NCBI RefSeq assembly: GCF_018446385.1 | Contig: NC_056005.1 | Coordinates: 92,594,984 to 92,658,983, forward strand | Length of the DNA: 64,000 nucleotides | From: Zingiber officinale | Lineage: Eukaryota > Streptophyta > Magnoliopsida > Zingiberales > Zingiberaceae | Direction: 5' to 3' | Shown here: piece by piece, positions 1 to 9,758 of the stretch | Layout: every line of letters starts with the position of its first letter | Position numbering within the stretch: the stretch's first letter is position 1 | The notes under the pieces: generated by a model | What the model was told of the DNA's origin: nothing | Databases searched by the model: none | The model's input: the letters and a program-made list of their open reading frames with translations, nothing else | Position numbers and translations under genes: made by a program

Positions 1-53
1 TTTTTGTTTTCTTTCATAATAGATAGACTATTTTTTCGTTGCTTATAAGAGTA

Positions 54-251
54 CATTGATGTTAATGGGTAAGTGTTATAATACTCGAATGTTGATATAA
101 TCAATATGGATGAGTGTTATTATTAGTTTTCTGGATTAGTTTTGATATTGATCATTGATGTTAATGGGTAAGTGTTATAATACTCGAATGTTGATATAAT
201 CAATATGGATGAGTGTTATTATTAGTTTTCTGGATTAGTTTTGATATTGAT
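54..251. repeat. 99-bp tandem duplication at an LTR start
   Basis: Bases 54-152 and 153-251 are near-identical copies with a period of 99. The unit covers flanking DNA plus the first ~38 bases of the neighbouring LTR, so it duplicated the insertion boundary after the element had landed. Bases 1-53 are AT-rich and hold nothing I can identify. Confidence 0.85.
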
Positions 252-1201
252 CAATCGAGTTAAATTAAATTTTATATATTTAATGTCTTATGTCTAAGTG
301 TGCAGAAATTTAGGAACACAAGAAGTCGAGTGGAAGACATAACGAGTAAGAAAGATGACACGAGAAAGGAGCCGACGTGCACGGTGCATCCGAGGGACGA
401 GAAATCGAGAGGGAGTTTGATCTAGGAGAACGTTGGAGTTGGGGTTCAAGTAAGCTAAAATCCGAATGGTCGGAGTATCACTCAAGCGTGCGAAGAGTGG
501 ATTATCAACTTGACCATCCCAAGTGCCTCCGTTTGTCCGGAGGTGCCTTGATCTGAAGACCCAAGGCGTCTCAGATGGATCTCATCTACCTAGCATGCAA
601 AGAGGAGTTGATGATATCTGCAGGACTTAAGATACCTTCGATGAACTGAGGTGCCTCCAAAGGTTTGAAGTCATTGCCGTCGAGATAAACAGTGGAGTCC
701 ACGTCAACCGAACTAAGGTGCATTTGATGAACCGAGGCGCCTGCAATTGCCAGCTTAGCTAGAGGAACGTTGCAGAGTGAATCATGTTTAGCCGAATTGA
801 GGCAGCTCCGATAGAATTGAGACGCCTCAGATGCTCCACATTAGCAACAGTCACTTTTCGACCAATAGACTATAAATAAAGTCCTTGAGTTCGAAGTGAA
901 AAGATCACACTTTGTATTTCTATTTCCAAATCTTTCTTTCATTTCTTGTTCTTATATGTTGTAAGGGATTACTCCTCCTTCAACCCTTGTCAAAGAAGGA
1001 GCTTGATCGTGCTTTTCATAGTCTTGGATTAACAACCATTCAGGTTGTAACCAAGTAAATTTTCTGAATCTCTTACTTTATTTTTATGTTATTTCTTTTA
1101 TTACTTAATTAGTGTGTCATTGCTAAAAGTAAGTTAGCAAGAGATTTGAATTTTAACTTGTAAGCTATTAACCCCCTCTAGCCGGTCCACCGATTCTAAC
1201 A
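214..1201 (+). repeat. 5' LTR of gag-only element 0
   Basis: The start is approximate (TGTTATTATTAG near 214) and was set by similarity to the LTR starts of the sister elements (TGTAAGTACC in element 1). It ends ACCGATTCTAACA at 1201, directly before a primer site. Length is ~988 bp against 957-964 bp in the sisters. It carries a CCAAT and a TATA box and ends with the CCCCCTCTAG core shared by all gag-only and solo LTRs here. Confidence 0.75.
861..880 (+). promoter_or_regulatory. LTR promoter: CCAAT and TATA boxes
   Basis: CCAAT lies at about 861-865 and TATAAATAAA at 871-880. Both sit inside the LTR, ~330 bp before its end, as expected for the U3/R border of an LTR promoter. Confidence 0.5.
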
Positions 1202-1217
1202 AGTGGAATCAGAACTC
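1202..1217 (+). other. Primer-binding site (decayed initiator-Met type)
   Basis: TGGAATCAGAACTC follows the LTR end after two bases. It is a mutated form of TGGTATCAGAGC, the usual match to initiator-Met tRNA seen intact in gypsy 1 and copia B. Confidence 0.65.
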
Positions 1218-1260
1218 AACTACTTTAGAAGGGCTAACCGCCGTCTAAAGCTAATTGAAG

Positions 1261-2431
1261 AATGACTGGATCAAGCATTCACCGACCGAAGTTTGAGGAG
1301 AAATTCATTGTCTAGAAACATAAAATGGAGGTATTATTTAAAACTGATTTTGATATAATGCTTTGTATTAAAAATGGTTTTGAAGTACTATGAGACGAGG
1401 ATGGAAAAACAAAGGAAGAGCTCCTATGGACCAAAAGAAGAGAGATGAATTCATGGTCAATGGTAAGGTAGAATTTCATTTATTAAATGTCTTACCAGTA
1501 TAGGAAATCAAACAAATCGGTACTTATAACTCCACGAAAGAACTTTGGGAAAAGTTCTTAAAACTCCATGAAAGTACATCAAAAATTAAGTTGGCTAGAC
1601 AAGATGTACTTTAAAACAAAACTCGGCAACCTCCGACTAGAGAAAGGTGAGTCAGTTGCCCAACTACACACAAAGCTCAAAAAGCTTATCACTAGACTCA
1701 CCAACCTCGGAGAAACGATGCCAAATTGGGATACTCTCCGATATGCATTAAATGCATTTTTAAGAACTCCGGAATGGACATCAATTGTAGACTCCTACTA
1801 CATTTCTAAGGACCTTGAGGCAAGTAGTTTAGAAAATTTATTTTCAACCTTAGAACTTCACGAATCTCAATGTACAAGTCTAAGAAAAGAACAGGAGCCA
1901 AATTAGAACTTAGCACTAAAACCTAAGAAGAATGAACCAGATTCAAAGTCATCTCTTGACGGAGATCAGGAGACTTATATGATAAGGAAAATGAGTCAAT
2001 TCTTTAAAACTAATGATTTTGATAAGAAATAAGCAACAAAGCTACTTCGAAGGAAGAAGAATAGAAAAATAAGATGCTACAATTGTAAGAAAGGACACGT
2101 CAAGGACAACTACCCCAGATTGAAAAATAAAGGAAAATAAAATGACAAAGGGTCAAGAAGGTCCAAGCAAAGAACTCTCATACTAACGTGGAGTGAGTCA
2201 TCGTCATAAGAGTTCGAGATCGAGGAATACGGCAGACTAGCACTAATGGCTAACCACCAAGAAGAAGATGACGAAAGCACCTCAGAAGAGAGCATTGATG
2301 AAGGGGGAGCATCCACCTACAAGTTCAACACAGTAAGTAAGGTACGACTCTTACCTTTCGATAAGTTGTACGAAACTATTAAGATACTAAGTAGATCACT
2401 CAGAAAAACAAGAAAAAATATATTGAAATAA
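1261..2431 (+). pseudogene. Broken copia-type gag (UBN2 domain and zinc knuckle)
   Basis: Gag would coat the element RNA and form the virus-like particle. An N-terminal stretch from about 1264 (MTGSSIHRPKFEEK) is interrupted by stops. The best-preserved part, 1568-1906, is the UBN2-type core with TLRYALNAFLRTPEWTSI and YYISKDLEASSLENLFST. A zinc knuckle at about 2072-2116 reads CYNCKKGHVKDNY: it is one residue short and its last cysteine is tyrosine, so it should not bind zinc. The 3' part, 2246-2431, begins MANHQEEDDESTSEES. Frames change several times and no pol follows. The same gag occurs in the elements at 6608-21512 and 35195-57489. Confidence 0.8.
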
Positions 2432-3137
2432 AGAAAAATAAATTAGAACTAGAGAGTAAGTTAGAAGAAGTTGATAAACTTAAAATTGAAAATGTAAAAT
2501 TAAAAGATCATTTCTTACAAATTCCAAATGTTAGATATCATGGAAGGTTTAATTGACATGTTAAAAATCACAGGGTCAAATTTAAAAATTTTTAAATCTT
2601 GATATTCCATGAAAATATTTAATAAATCTAGTAGGTAAGAATTTGTTTTGGATTCCAAAATATATTGTAACATATTAGATTTTTCTTTTAATTGTTAGAG
2701 ATTTAATTGTTAGAAAGTAATTTGGTTGAATTATTAATATTATTAGAATTTTTTCTTGTAAACTTTCTATTTGATTTTCTTTAAAATTAAATTTTTTTTT
2801 GAAGAAATATGTTACCTGTTAATAGAAAATACTTCAGAATTTTTTGACTTTTAGATAAGTTTTTATGATTTTTTAAGGAAAATTGAAATTTTTAAAATTA
2901 AAATTTTTAGAGATTAATTTTAAAAAAACTTGATTTTCTACAAATAACCATTACATTATGAATGTTCAAAAAAAAATTAGCAAGTTGTTTTGATATTGAA
3001 AACTATTTTTTGATATTTAATTTAAAAAATCACTATTTCTATAAATAAAAATATTTTCTAACTATAAGAAAATAGTTTTTCTTATGTAAAATTTTTCTAT
3101 GATGAGATTGATTATCTTTAAAATTGATAAAAAATTT
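2432..3137. other. AT-rich non-coding spacer of gag-only element 0
   Basis: About 700 bp of very AT-rich sequence with homopolymer runs and stops in all frames. It corresponds to the AT-rich spacer between gag and the polypurine tract in the sister elements (17160-18360 and 54460-55580). I see no gene or structured site. Confidence 0.7.
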
Positions 3138-3578
3138 CTCACTTGGTTACCAGGATTCATAAACTCTAGTACTTAAGTCTGGAGGTCTAGAATTCGAATC
3201 CTGGGGAAGGCAAAAATCCATTGCCAGGGGTGGGAAGTCCTAGTGAGTAATGGCACGGCCAAAGGGTCGTCGGTCGACGACATTAGAAGCCGTCAAATGG
3301 GCCGACGACATAAGGGCCGCCAGTGGGCCGCCGCAAGGGCCGCCCAAGAGGCTAAAGGGCCGAGTCGTTACAATAAAAAGTCGCCTTTTTATTGTAACGA
3401 CCCGACCATTTGGCCTCTTGGGCGACCCTTGTGGCAGCCCAACTGACGACCCTTTTTGTCGCCGTTACTCACTAGGTCTTTCCACCCCTGGCCAGTGGAT
3501 TTTTGCCTTCCCGAGGATTCGAACTCTAAACCTCCAGGCTTAAGTATTAGAGTTTATGAATATTGATAGCGAAGTGAG
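3138..3578. repeat. Palindromic unit 1
   Basis: Arms pair end to end around a centre near 3383 (AAAAAGTCGCCTTTTT). The left arm has CACTTGGTTACCAGG and the right arm ends GATAGCGAAGTGAG, slightly diverged. Confidence 0.85.
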
Positions 3579-4072
3579 TCACTTGGCTATCAGGATTCAT
3601 AAACTCTAATACTTAAGCCTGGAGGTTTAGAGTTCGAATCCTCGGGAAGGCAAAAATCCACTGGCTAGGGGTGGAAAGACCTAGTGAGTAACGGCACGGC
3701 CAAGGGTCGTCGGTCGACGACATTAGAGGTCGTCAAATGGGCCGACGACATAAGGGGCCGCCAGTGGGCCGCCGCAAGGGCCGCCCAAGAGGCCAAAGGG
3801 CCGGGTCGTTACAATAAAAAGGCGCCTTTTATTGTAACGACCCGACCTTTTGGCCTCTTGGGCGGCCCTTGTGGCGGCCCAACTGGCGGCCCTTATGTCG
3901 TCGATCCATTTGGCGACCTCTCATGTCGTTGACCGACGACCCTTTGGCCGTACTGTTACTCACTAGAACTTTCCACCCCTGGCCAGTGGATTTTTTTTGT
4001 CTCCCCCAGGATTCGAACTCTAGACCTCCAGGCTTAAGTACTAGAGTTTATGAATCCTGGTAGCCAAGTGAG
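3579..4072. repeat. Palindromic unit 2
   Basis: Centre near 3820 (AAAAAGGCGCCTTTT). The right arm is longer than the left by an extra block near 3895-3955, so the hairpin would have an asymmetric bulge. Confidence 0.85.
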
Positions 4073-4077
4073 CGGCG

Positions 4078-4526
4078 CTCACTTGGCTACCAGGATTCAT
4101 AAACTCTAGTACTTAAGCCTAGAGGTCTAGAGTTCAAATCCTGGGGAAGGCAAAAATCCACTGGCCAGGGGTGGAAAGACCTAGTGAGTAACGACACGGC
4201 CAAAGGGTCGACGGTCGATGACATTAGAGGTCTCCAAATGGACCACCAAATGGGCCGAAGGGCCGGGTCGTTATAATAAAAAGGCGTCTTTTTATTTTAA
4301 CGACCCGACCCTTTGGCCTCTTGGGCAGCCCTTGCGGCAACCCACTGGCGGCCCTTATGTCGTCGGCCCATTTGGCGACCTCTATGTCGTCGACAGACGA
4401 CCCTTGGTCATGCCGTTACTCACTAGGACTTTCCACCCCTGGCAGTGGGTTTTTTCTTTCCCCAGGATTCGAACTCTAGACCTCTAGGCTAAGTAGTAGA
4501 GTTTATGAATCCTGATAGCCAAGTGA
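4078..4526. repeat. Palindromic unit 3
   Basis: Centre near 4282. The left arm lacks part of the GC-rich block present in the others. The junction to its left reads GTGAGCGGCGCTCAC, itself a short palindrome. Confidence 0.85.
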
Positions 4527-4945
4527 GCGACGCTCAAAAATCCACTACCAGGGGTGGAAAGTCCTAATGAGTAACGACACGACCAAGGGTCGTCGGTCGA
4601 CGACATAGAGGTCGCCAAATGGGCCGACGACATAAGGGTCGCCAGTGGGTCGCCGCATGGGCCACCCAAGAGGCAAAAGGGTCGGGTCTCACTTGGCTAC
4701 CAGGATTTATAAACTCTAGTACTTAAGCTTGGAGGTCTAGAGTTCGAATCCTGGGGAAGGCAAAAATCCATTGCCAGGGGTGGAAAGTCCTAGTGAGTAA
4801 CGGCATGACCAAAGAGTCGTCGGTAGATGACATGAGAGGTCACCAAATGGGACGACGACATAAGGGCCGCCAGTGGGCCACCGCAAGGGCCGCCAGTGGG
4901 CCGCCGCAAGGGCCGCCCAAGAGGCCAAAGGGCCGGGTCATTACA

Positions 4946-4954
4946 AAAAAGGCG
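4946..4954 (+). other. Polypurine tract of gag-only element 0
   Basis: AAGGCGGAGAT directly precedes the 3' LTR start. The sister element on the - strand has AAAAAGGGGGAGAT at the same place. Confidence 0.55.
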
Positions 4955-5423
4955 GAGATTATAAGTATCTCGAATTAGTTTTGATGTTAATTAACCGAGT
5001 TAAGTTAGGTCTTGTATATTTGATGTCTTGTGTCTAAGTGTGTAGGAACTTATGAACATAAGAAGTTAAGTGGGAGATGCAGCGAGTTAGAAGAATAACA
5101 TGTGAAGGGAGCCAATAGACTTAGTGCATCTGAGGGATAAGGAGTTACGGAAAAGTATACCAATGGAGCTAGAAAGACGCGCATGGTGCATCTGAGGGAT
5201 GAGAAGCTGAGAGGAAGTCTGCTCGAGGAGAAGGTCGGAGTTGGGTTCGAGTGAGCTCAACTTCGAATAGCCAGAGCATCACCCAAGCGTCCCAGACACC
5301 TCCATTTGACTGGAGGCGCTCTGATATGAAGACCCGAGGTGTGTTAGATGGATCTCAAGTGCTTCACATGCAAAGAGGAGGGAATGACATCTGTAGGACT
5401 TGAAGCGACCTTGATGAACCGAG
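4955..5423 (+). repeat. 3' LTR of gag-only element 0 (first half)
   Basis: It starts TATAAGTATCTCGAATTAG and runs parallel to the 5' LTR from 214 on, sharing for example TTTGATGTCTTGTGTCTAAG and later GACTTGAAGCGACC. It stops at 5423, where copia A begins. The missing ~500 bp should be beyond base 64000. Confidence 0.75.
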
Positions 5424-5665
5424 TGAAAGAAATAAGATTGAATAAAAATGAGATAAAATTATAAAATTATTGATTGCTTTGGTTTGTCCATAAAGGGATA
5501 ATTTATAGATATATTATAAGACTCCATCAATTGATAGAGTAATAAATAAAAGAAATATTATAAGACTTCGTCAATTGATAGAGTAATAAACAAAAGGAAT
5601 AATTGATAGGTCCTAATTTTATTTTGGTGTAATCATATTGAATGATTCTCTATTACCCCTCAACA
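5424..5665 (-). repeat. 3' LTR of copia A (short, 242 bp)
   Basis: On the - strand it starts TGTTGAGGGGTAATAGAG and ends TTATTTCTTTCA. It contains two copies of a CTATCAATTGA-centred stretch. It abuts the broken LTR of element 0. A short LTR of this size is common for copia elements. Confidence 0.65.
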
Positions 5666-6607
5666 AATTCAACGGGAGATCTTTGACGTTGAGTTTGCTT
5701 GCTAGTTTGTTAAAATGTTATTTGGATAATGACTTAGTAAAGATACCAACAATTTGATCCTATATAGAAATATAAGAAATAGATAATTATTGATTCACCA
5801 TATGCTCTCGAACAAAATGAAAATTAATTTCCACATATTTTGTACGAGCATAAAAGATTAGATTTGCTATAAGATATGTTGCTCTAATATTATCACACCA
5901 AATTTTTGGTGCAATATTTGATGCAAGATGAAGTTTAGATAGAAGTGATTGAAGCCAAATAATTTCATACGATGTATTTGCTATGACTTTATATTATGCC
6001 TCAGTGCTTGAACGAGATATCGTAGGTTACTTTTTTAAATTCCATAAAATAAGGTTTTATTCAAGAAATATTGCATATCCACTAGTAGAGCGTCTATCTT
6101 TAGGAGAACTTGCCTAATCCACATCACTATAGACATGTAAATCTCAAGATGATTAGCGATATAAAAGAACACTATGTAGAATAGCACCTTTGAGATAGCG
6201 AAATATTCTTTTCACACCTTCCCAATTTTGTTCAGTGGGAGCATACATGAACTAACAAGTATGATTTACTATAAAGGTAATATCAGGGCATGTGATAGTG
6301 ACATATTGTAAGCCTCCAACAATACTTCGATAAATTAGTGGATCAAACATCACAGGATAGGATGAAGTTGCAAAGAGTTGTTTATAGCAATTGGTGTAGA
6401 GACTGGACGTGCTTTATCCATTTTAGCTCTTTGAAGAAGCCTAGTAATGTAATTACTTTGAGAGAGGAAATTGCCTTCCTCATGTGGAATAAGTTCAATA
6501 CCAAGAAAAAAAAAAAAAGGAGCAATACCCAAATCTCGACTAAGAATTTTTTTATTAAGAAGACTTAATAAAGTTATGATACCCTTATGATCGTTGTCGG
6601 TTATAGG
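5666..6607 (-). pseudogene. Copia A: end of reverse transcriptase and RNase H
   Basis: At 6532-6350 the - strand reads FFLGIEL, then LSQSNYITRLLQRAKM and ARPVSTPI, the conserved C-terminal part of copia reverse transcriptase. Downstream, in several frames, are remnants of the RNase H domain, including a KICGN-FSFCSRA stretch near 5850 that matches the KYVEINFHFVRE motif of this family. Stops and frameshifts are frequent. The upstream half of the same domain lies at 21513-22117, on the other side of gag-only element 1. Confidence 0.75.
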
Positions 6608-7261
6608 TGTTGGACCAAATTGGGTCGGTAAGAGGGGGGTGAATTACCTGTAAGAAGAAAACAAAATCCCTTCCCGTTCTTTTGACTTGTATTAGTAGCA
6701 CAATTCTAATTAAGAAACAATAATAGACAAAATAATAACTTAAAAGGAAAATAAGTAAGAGACTATGATTTTTACTTGATTACAACCTAAGTGGTTATTA
6801 ATCCAAGGTGGTTGCAAAGCTCTACTAAAAATGTCTCCTTTGATGAAGGCGGAGAAGTCTCTTACACTCTTTGAAAAGCTCAGAAAGTTGTTAAGAAGTT
6901 AATATAGAAGTTGTTATATTTTTCCTAGGTCTAGAGGTCTTTTTAAAGCTCTTGGAAAAACTTATATGATGCTGGAAGGCGCCTTTAATAGGGTGAAAGG
7001 CGCCTCCAGCATGACAAATCCTATCCGTGTGAAGATAAAGTTTATCTTTGCAACAGTCGCTATTTGAAGGCACCTTTAAGGGGTTGAAGGCACTTTCCAT
7101 AGAGGCTCGAAGGCACCTTCAACCCTTGAAGGCGCCTGTAACGCCCGAAAATTCTCGAAACTATTTTAGAAATATTCTATGATTTTTCTGGGATTTTAGA
7201 ATATTTTTATGGAATTTTTAGGATAGCGGAAGTAGCAAAAATAAATAGAAAACGAAAATAG

Positions 7262-7340
7262 CCTACGCGGGAATTGAACCCGAGACCTAGCGAACCCTAT
7301 GACTTATAGATAGCTTTAGTAAACCAAGTGAACCCAACAG
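7262..7340 (-). other. tRNA-like segment inside gypsy 1 LTR
   Basis: The - strand reads CTCGGGTTCAATTCCCGCG, which fits a tRNA T-arm and pol III B box with a 4-bp stem. About 50 bases upstream is a weak A-box-like stretch. I cannot fold a full cloverleaf, so it is not called a tRNA gene. The same segment recurs in the 3' LTR at about 14472-14550. Confidence 0.35.
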
Positions 7341-7406
7341 GGCCGTGCTGAAAGAAAAGGGAAACAATTAAATTTATATTAGAGTTGGGTGAAATTACCC
7401 ACTTAA

Positions 7407-7414
7407 TATAAATA
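7407..7414 (+). promoter_or_regulatory. TATA box of gypsy 1 LTR
   Basis: A TATAAATA stretch follows the GGGTGAAATTACCCACTTAA dyad. The same sequence is at 14618-14625 in the 3' LTR. Confidence 0.45.
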
Positions 7415-8984
7415 GAAAATTTAAGTGGGGTTTGGTTTATTTTGTTTGGTTCGGCAACTTCTCCTCCACTCCAACCCTCACCGCTGATGCCCCTTCTCCA
7501 TCCTCTTTTTCTCTCGGCGTACCAAGCCTAGGGCCCCAGGAGCACCTTCCGGCGACGACTCCGACACGAGGACGCTCCCCTCCGCGAGAGGAACGCTTAG
7601 ACGCGAGAAGATCGTCGAAAGGATCGTCTCCTCTGGAAATCTAGCGATTAGAATCGTAAGAAACTTCGAATAGGAGGTAAGAAACCCCTCACCTACAATA
7701 TAAGTAGCTTCCGTTTGAATGCATGCTTTTAGATTAGTTATACTCGGATTTTTGTCGACATCTAGGGTGTATTTAACCCTCCTCGCAGCTTTAGGGATTA
7801 GTCGAGCACCTCTAGATGGGCCGGACGCGTTTGCCCTCTTCAGTTTGAGGTGTTAGACGTTGTCGGGTGCCTAGAGGTGGTCTCCCTACTAGAGAGGAGA
7901 GTTAGAGCACACCAAATGCTCGATAAAAAGATTAGGACAGCTTTTGATTCAGTGGGCATTTATTCAGCTCAGTCAAATGCCGTATAGATGTATTGATCCA
8001 GTTAATTAGCTTTATTACAGCTTTCATGGGACTAGATGTCCAACGGGTGGGCTCCCACAGTCGCCTCTAGGTTCAGACAACCTAGCTCTAGGTTCAGATA
8101 ACCTAGAAACGGCTAAATAAAACAGTACAGCTATTCAGTATTTTATTTTCAGCAGTGGCACTGTACAGGATCAGATATCCATTGGGTTGGACTCCCACAG
8201 TCGTCCCTAGGTTCAGATAACCTAGTAAACCCTACTAGATTCGGAACTTGCAATCCCGGGTCTAGCTAGGGATGCGCGCACAGCACGTACAGTTGTCAGG
8301 GCCCTCAGCAGCATGATTATTATTTTAATCTACTTATGTATACAATTTTCAAAACTCTCAGTCACCTATGTGATCAAGATTTAATTCAGTATCAGCTTAG
8401 TTTAGTTTAGTTTCAGGTTCAGTTTAGTTCTTCCTGAGTGATACCATGAGTTAGCTCCATGCTTAGATTTTGATATGCATGCTATGTTTCAGTATTTGTG
8501 CTTAGTAACTTTGCTATGTCATGCTTATCTATGTTCAGTACGTATTTCAAATAGCATGTTTTCAAAACATAAATTGCATCGTGTGCATGTTTTGTGAGGT
8601 AGCCGGTTTCTTACTAAGCTTTAAGCTTACAGATACTTTTTCCTTATACTGCAGATAAAGGTAAAGGGAAAATGGACTAGCGGAGGCTGGAGGACAATGC
8701 GATGAAGATGTGTGTGGAAGGAACTTGGAATAAAAGATCTTAGGGATCTAACAAGCTTTATTTATGCATTAGAACTTTCAGCAAAATTAGTTAACTGTTA
8801 GAACTTTAATATTCTACACATAGTACATTTGCATGCCATGAATTAGTGAACCATGCGTGATATCATGTTTAAAATGTTAGCTAATACATGTTAAAAATGT
8901 TTCTAGCTGTTATAGACTTGATGTGTATGAGTTGGGCACGAAATAGTGCTGAAATCAGGGGTTCTGATTCGAAATCAGAAACCC

Positions 8985-9310
8985 AGATCGATCTACAGAT
9001 CGATCAGAATTGGGTTGTGCCACTGGATCGGTCAGCTGACCAATCCAGTCGCGAACAGAGAGTTAGCGTCTGTTATGGATCGGTCAGCCGGCCGATCCAG
9101 ATGCGAACAGAGAGTACAGAAGCTCACTGATCGGTCAGCCACTGGATCGGTCAAGCCGATCGATCAGTGTACTCCTGGATCGGTCGGTAGACCGATCCAG
9201 CCGCATACAGAAGCAATATAGCTTATGGATCGGTCAGCCGACCGATCCAGAGTTTTTCTCCGTGCCAGTATCAAGCTGGAACGATGACTGGATCGATCTG
9301 ACAGCCCAAT
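8985..9310. repeat. Cluster of ATCGGTC palindromes in gypsy 1 5' LTR
   Basis: At least six dyads of the form ATCGGTCAGCCGACCGAT or GATCGATC lie within ~325 bp, spaced by unrelated sequence. The 3' LTR has the same cluster at about 16180-16510 in altered form. The repeated symmetric site suggests a protein-binding or structural role in the LTR, which is inference. Confidence 0.75.
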
Positions 9311-9548
9311 CGATTCATGGATCGATTGAAATGCCTGGTTACAGCTAGCAGGACATCCGAGAGGAATAGATTATCTTCCCTAGCATGTGTACAACTCCTA
9401 GGTACACCTAGAATATTAAGTTCATATTTTACAGTTATCAGCTTAGTAAAATTTTAATCAATCCAGATTTCTGCAATAGTAATTTAGCACAGCATAATGT
9501 AGCGATCGGCCTCACAGCCTAATCAGTAGAAGGCGGGTCGTTACAGAG

Positions 9549-9560
9549 TGGTATCAGAGC
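9549..9560 (+). other. Gypsy 1 primer-binding site
   Basis: TGGTATCAGAGC, three bases after the LTR end, is the standard match to the 3' end of initiator-Met tRNA that primes minus-strand synthesis. Confidence 0.9.
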
Positions 9561-9758
9561 AGTTCCCATACTTCCTACACACACATCAGCATTGAACCTG
9601 CAGCTTCCAAGTAAGAACATCTCTCACTTTCGTTATGTTTCTTGCTTTCATGTTCAGATATAACTAAAGAATGCTTGTTTATGATAGTAGTTAACATGAT
9701 AACAATAGTTACTCTATTATGCTTGTGTTAGTCATGTATGTCCTTCATGTCTTTAGAA

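Larger units (their letters stand above)
3138..4946. repeat. Array of long palindromic (foldback) units
   Basis: The array holds three complete inverted-repeat units (3138-3578, 3579-4072, 4078-4526) and two half-units (about 4536-4688 and 4688-4946). Each full unit begins CTCACTTGGCTACCAGG, passes through a GC-rich arm with GGGCCGCC motifs, turns at a short centre near GTTACAATAAAAAG, and returns as the reverse complement to end GTAGCCAAGTGAG. Arms are ~215-240 bp. Units are joined head to tail, two junctions carrying CGGCG or CGACG spacers. Each arm contains GAGTTCGAATCC, a good fit to the RNA polymerase III B box, ~45 bp from a weak A-box-like TGGCTACCAGG, so a tRNA-derived (SINE-like) origin is possible. 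No protein is encoded. Confidence 0.85.
214..5423 (+). mobile_element. Gag-only LTR retrotransposon 0 (TR-GAG-like), 3' LTR interrupted
   Basis: The element reads 5' LTR, primer site, broken copia-type gag, AT-rich spacer, palindrome array, short polypurine tract, then the start of the 3' LTR. The 3' LTR is broken at 5423 by copia A, so its remainder should lie right of this window. No protease, integrase or reverse transcriptase is seen. Without the palindrome array the internal region would be about 1.95 kb. That matches the two related elements on the - strand (2.10 and 2.07 kb), so lack of pol is a family trait. The layout fits the class called TR-GAG (terminal-repeat retrotransposons with a GAG domain). 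It is the outermost and oldest layer of the nest. Confidence 0.75.
7137..9545 (+). repeat. Gypsy 1 5' LTR (2409 bp)
   Basis: It starts TGTAACGCCCGAAAATTC and ends GCGGGTCGTTACA. It includes a tRNA-T-arm-like segment near 7262-7340, a TATA box at 7407-7414, and a cluster of ATCGGTC palindromes at 8985-9310. Short open frames in it (for example 7432-7644, repeated at 14643-14855) are conserved only because the LTR is duplicated. Confidence 0.93.

Noticed and set aside
3138..4946. Repeat array as a CRISPR-like locus
   Set aside because: The repeats are ~440 bp palindromes with no regular unique spacers, in a plant genome.
3243..4978. Many open frames on both strands
   Set aside because: They arise from the GC-rich palindromic arms, are mirrored on the opposite strand and have no start/stop logic.
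7262..7340. A functional tRNA gene
   Set aside because: Only the T-arm fits. I cannot form acceptor, D and anticodon arms.
7432..7644. Open frame repeated at 14643-14855, possible conserved small gene
   Set aside because: Both copies lie at the same place in the two LTRs of gypsy 1. Conservation follows from LTR duplication, and the peptide has no recognisable domain.
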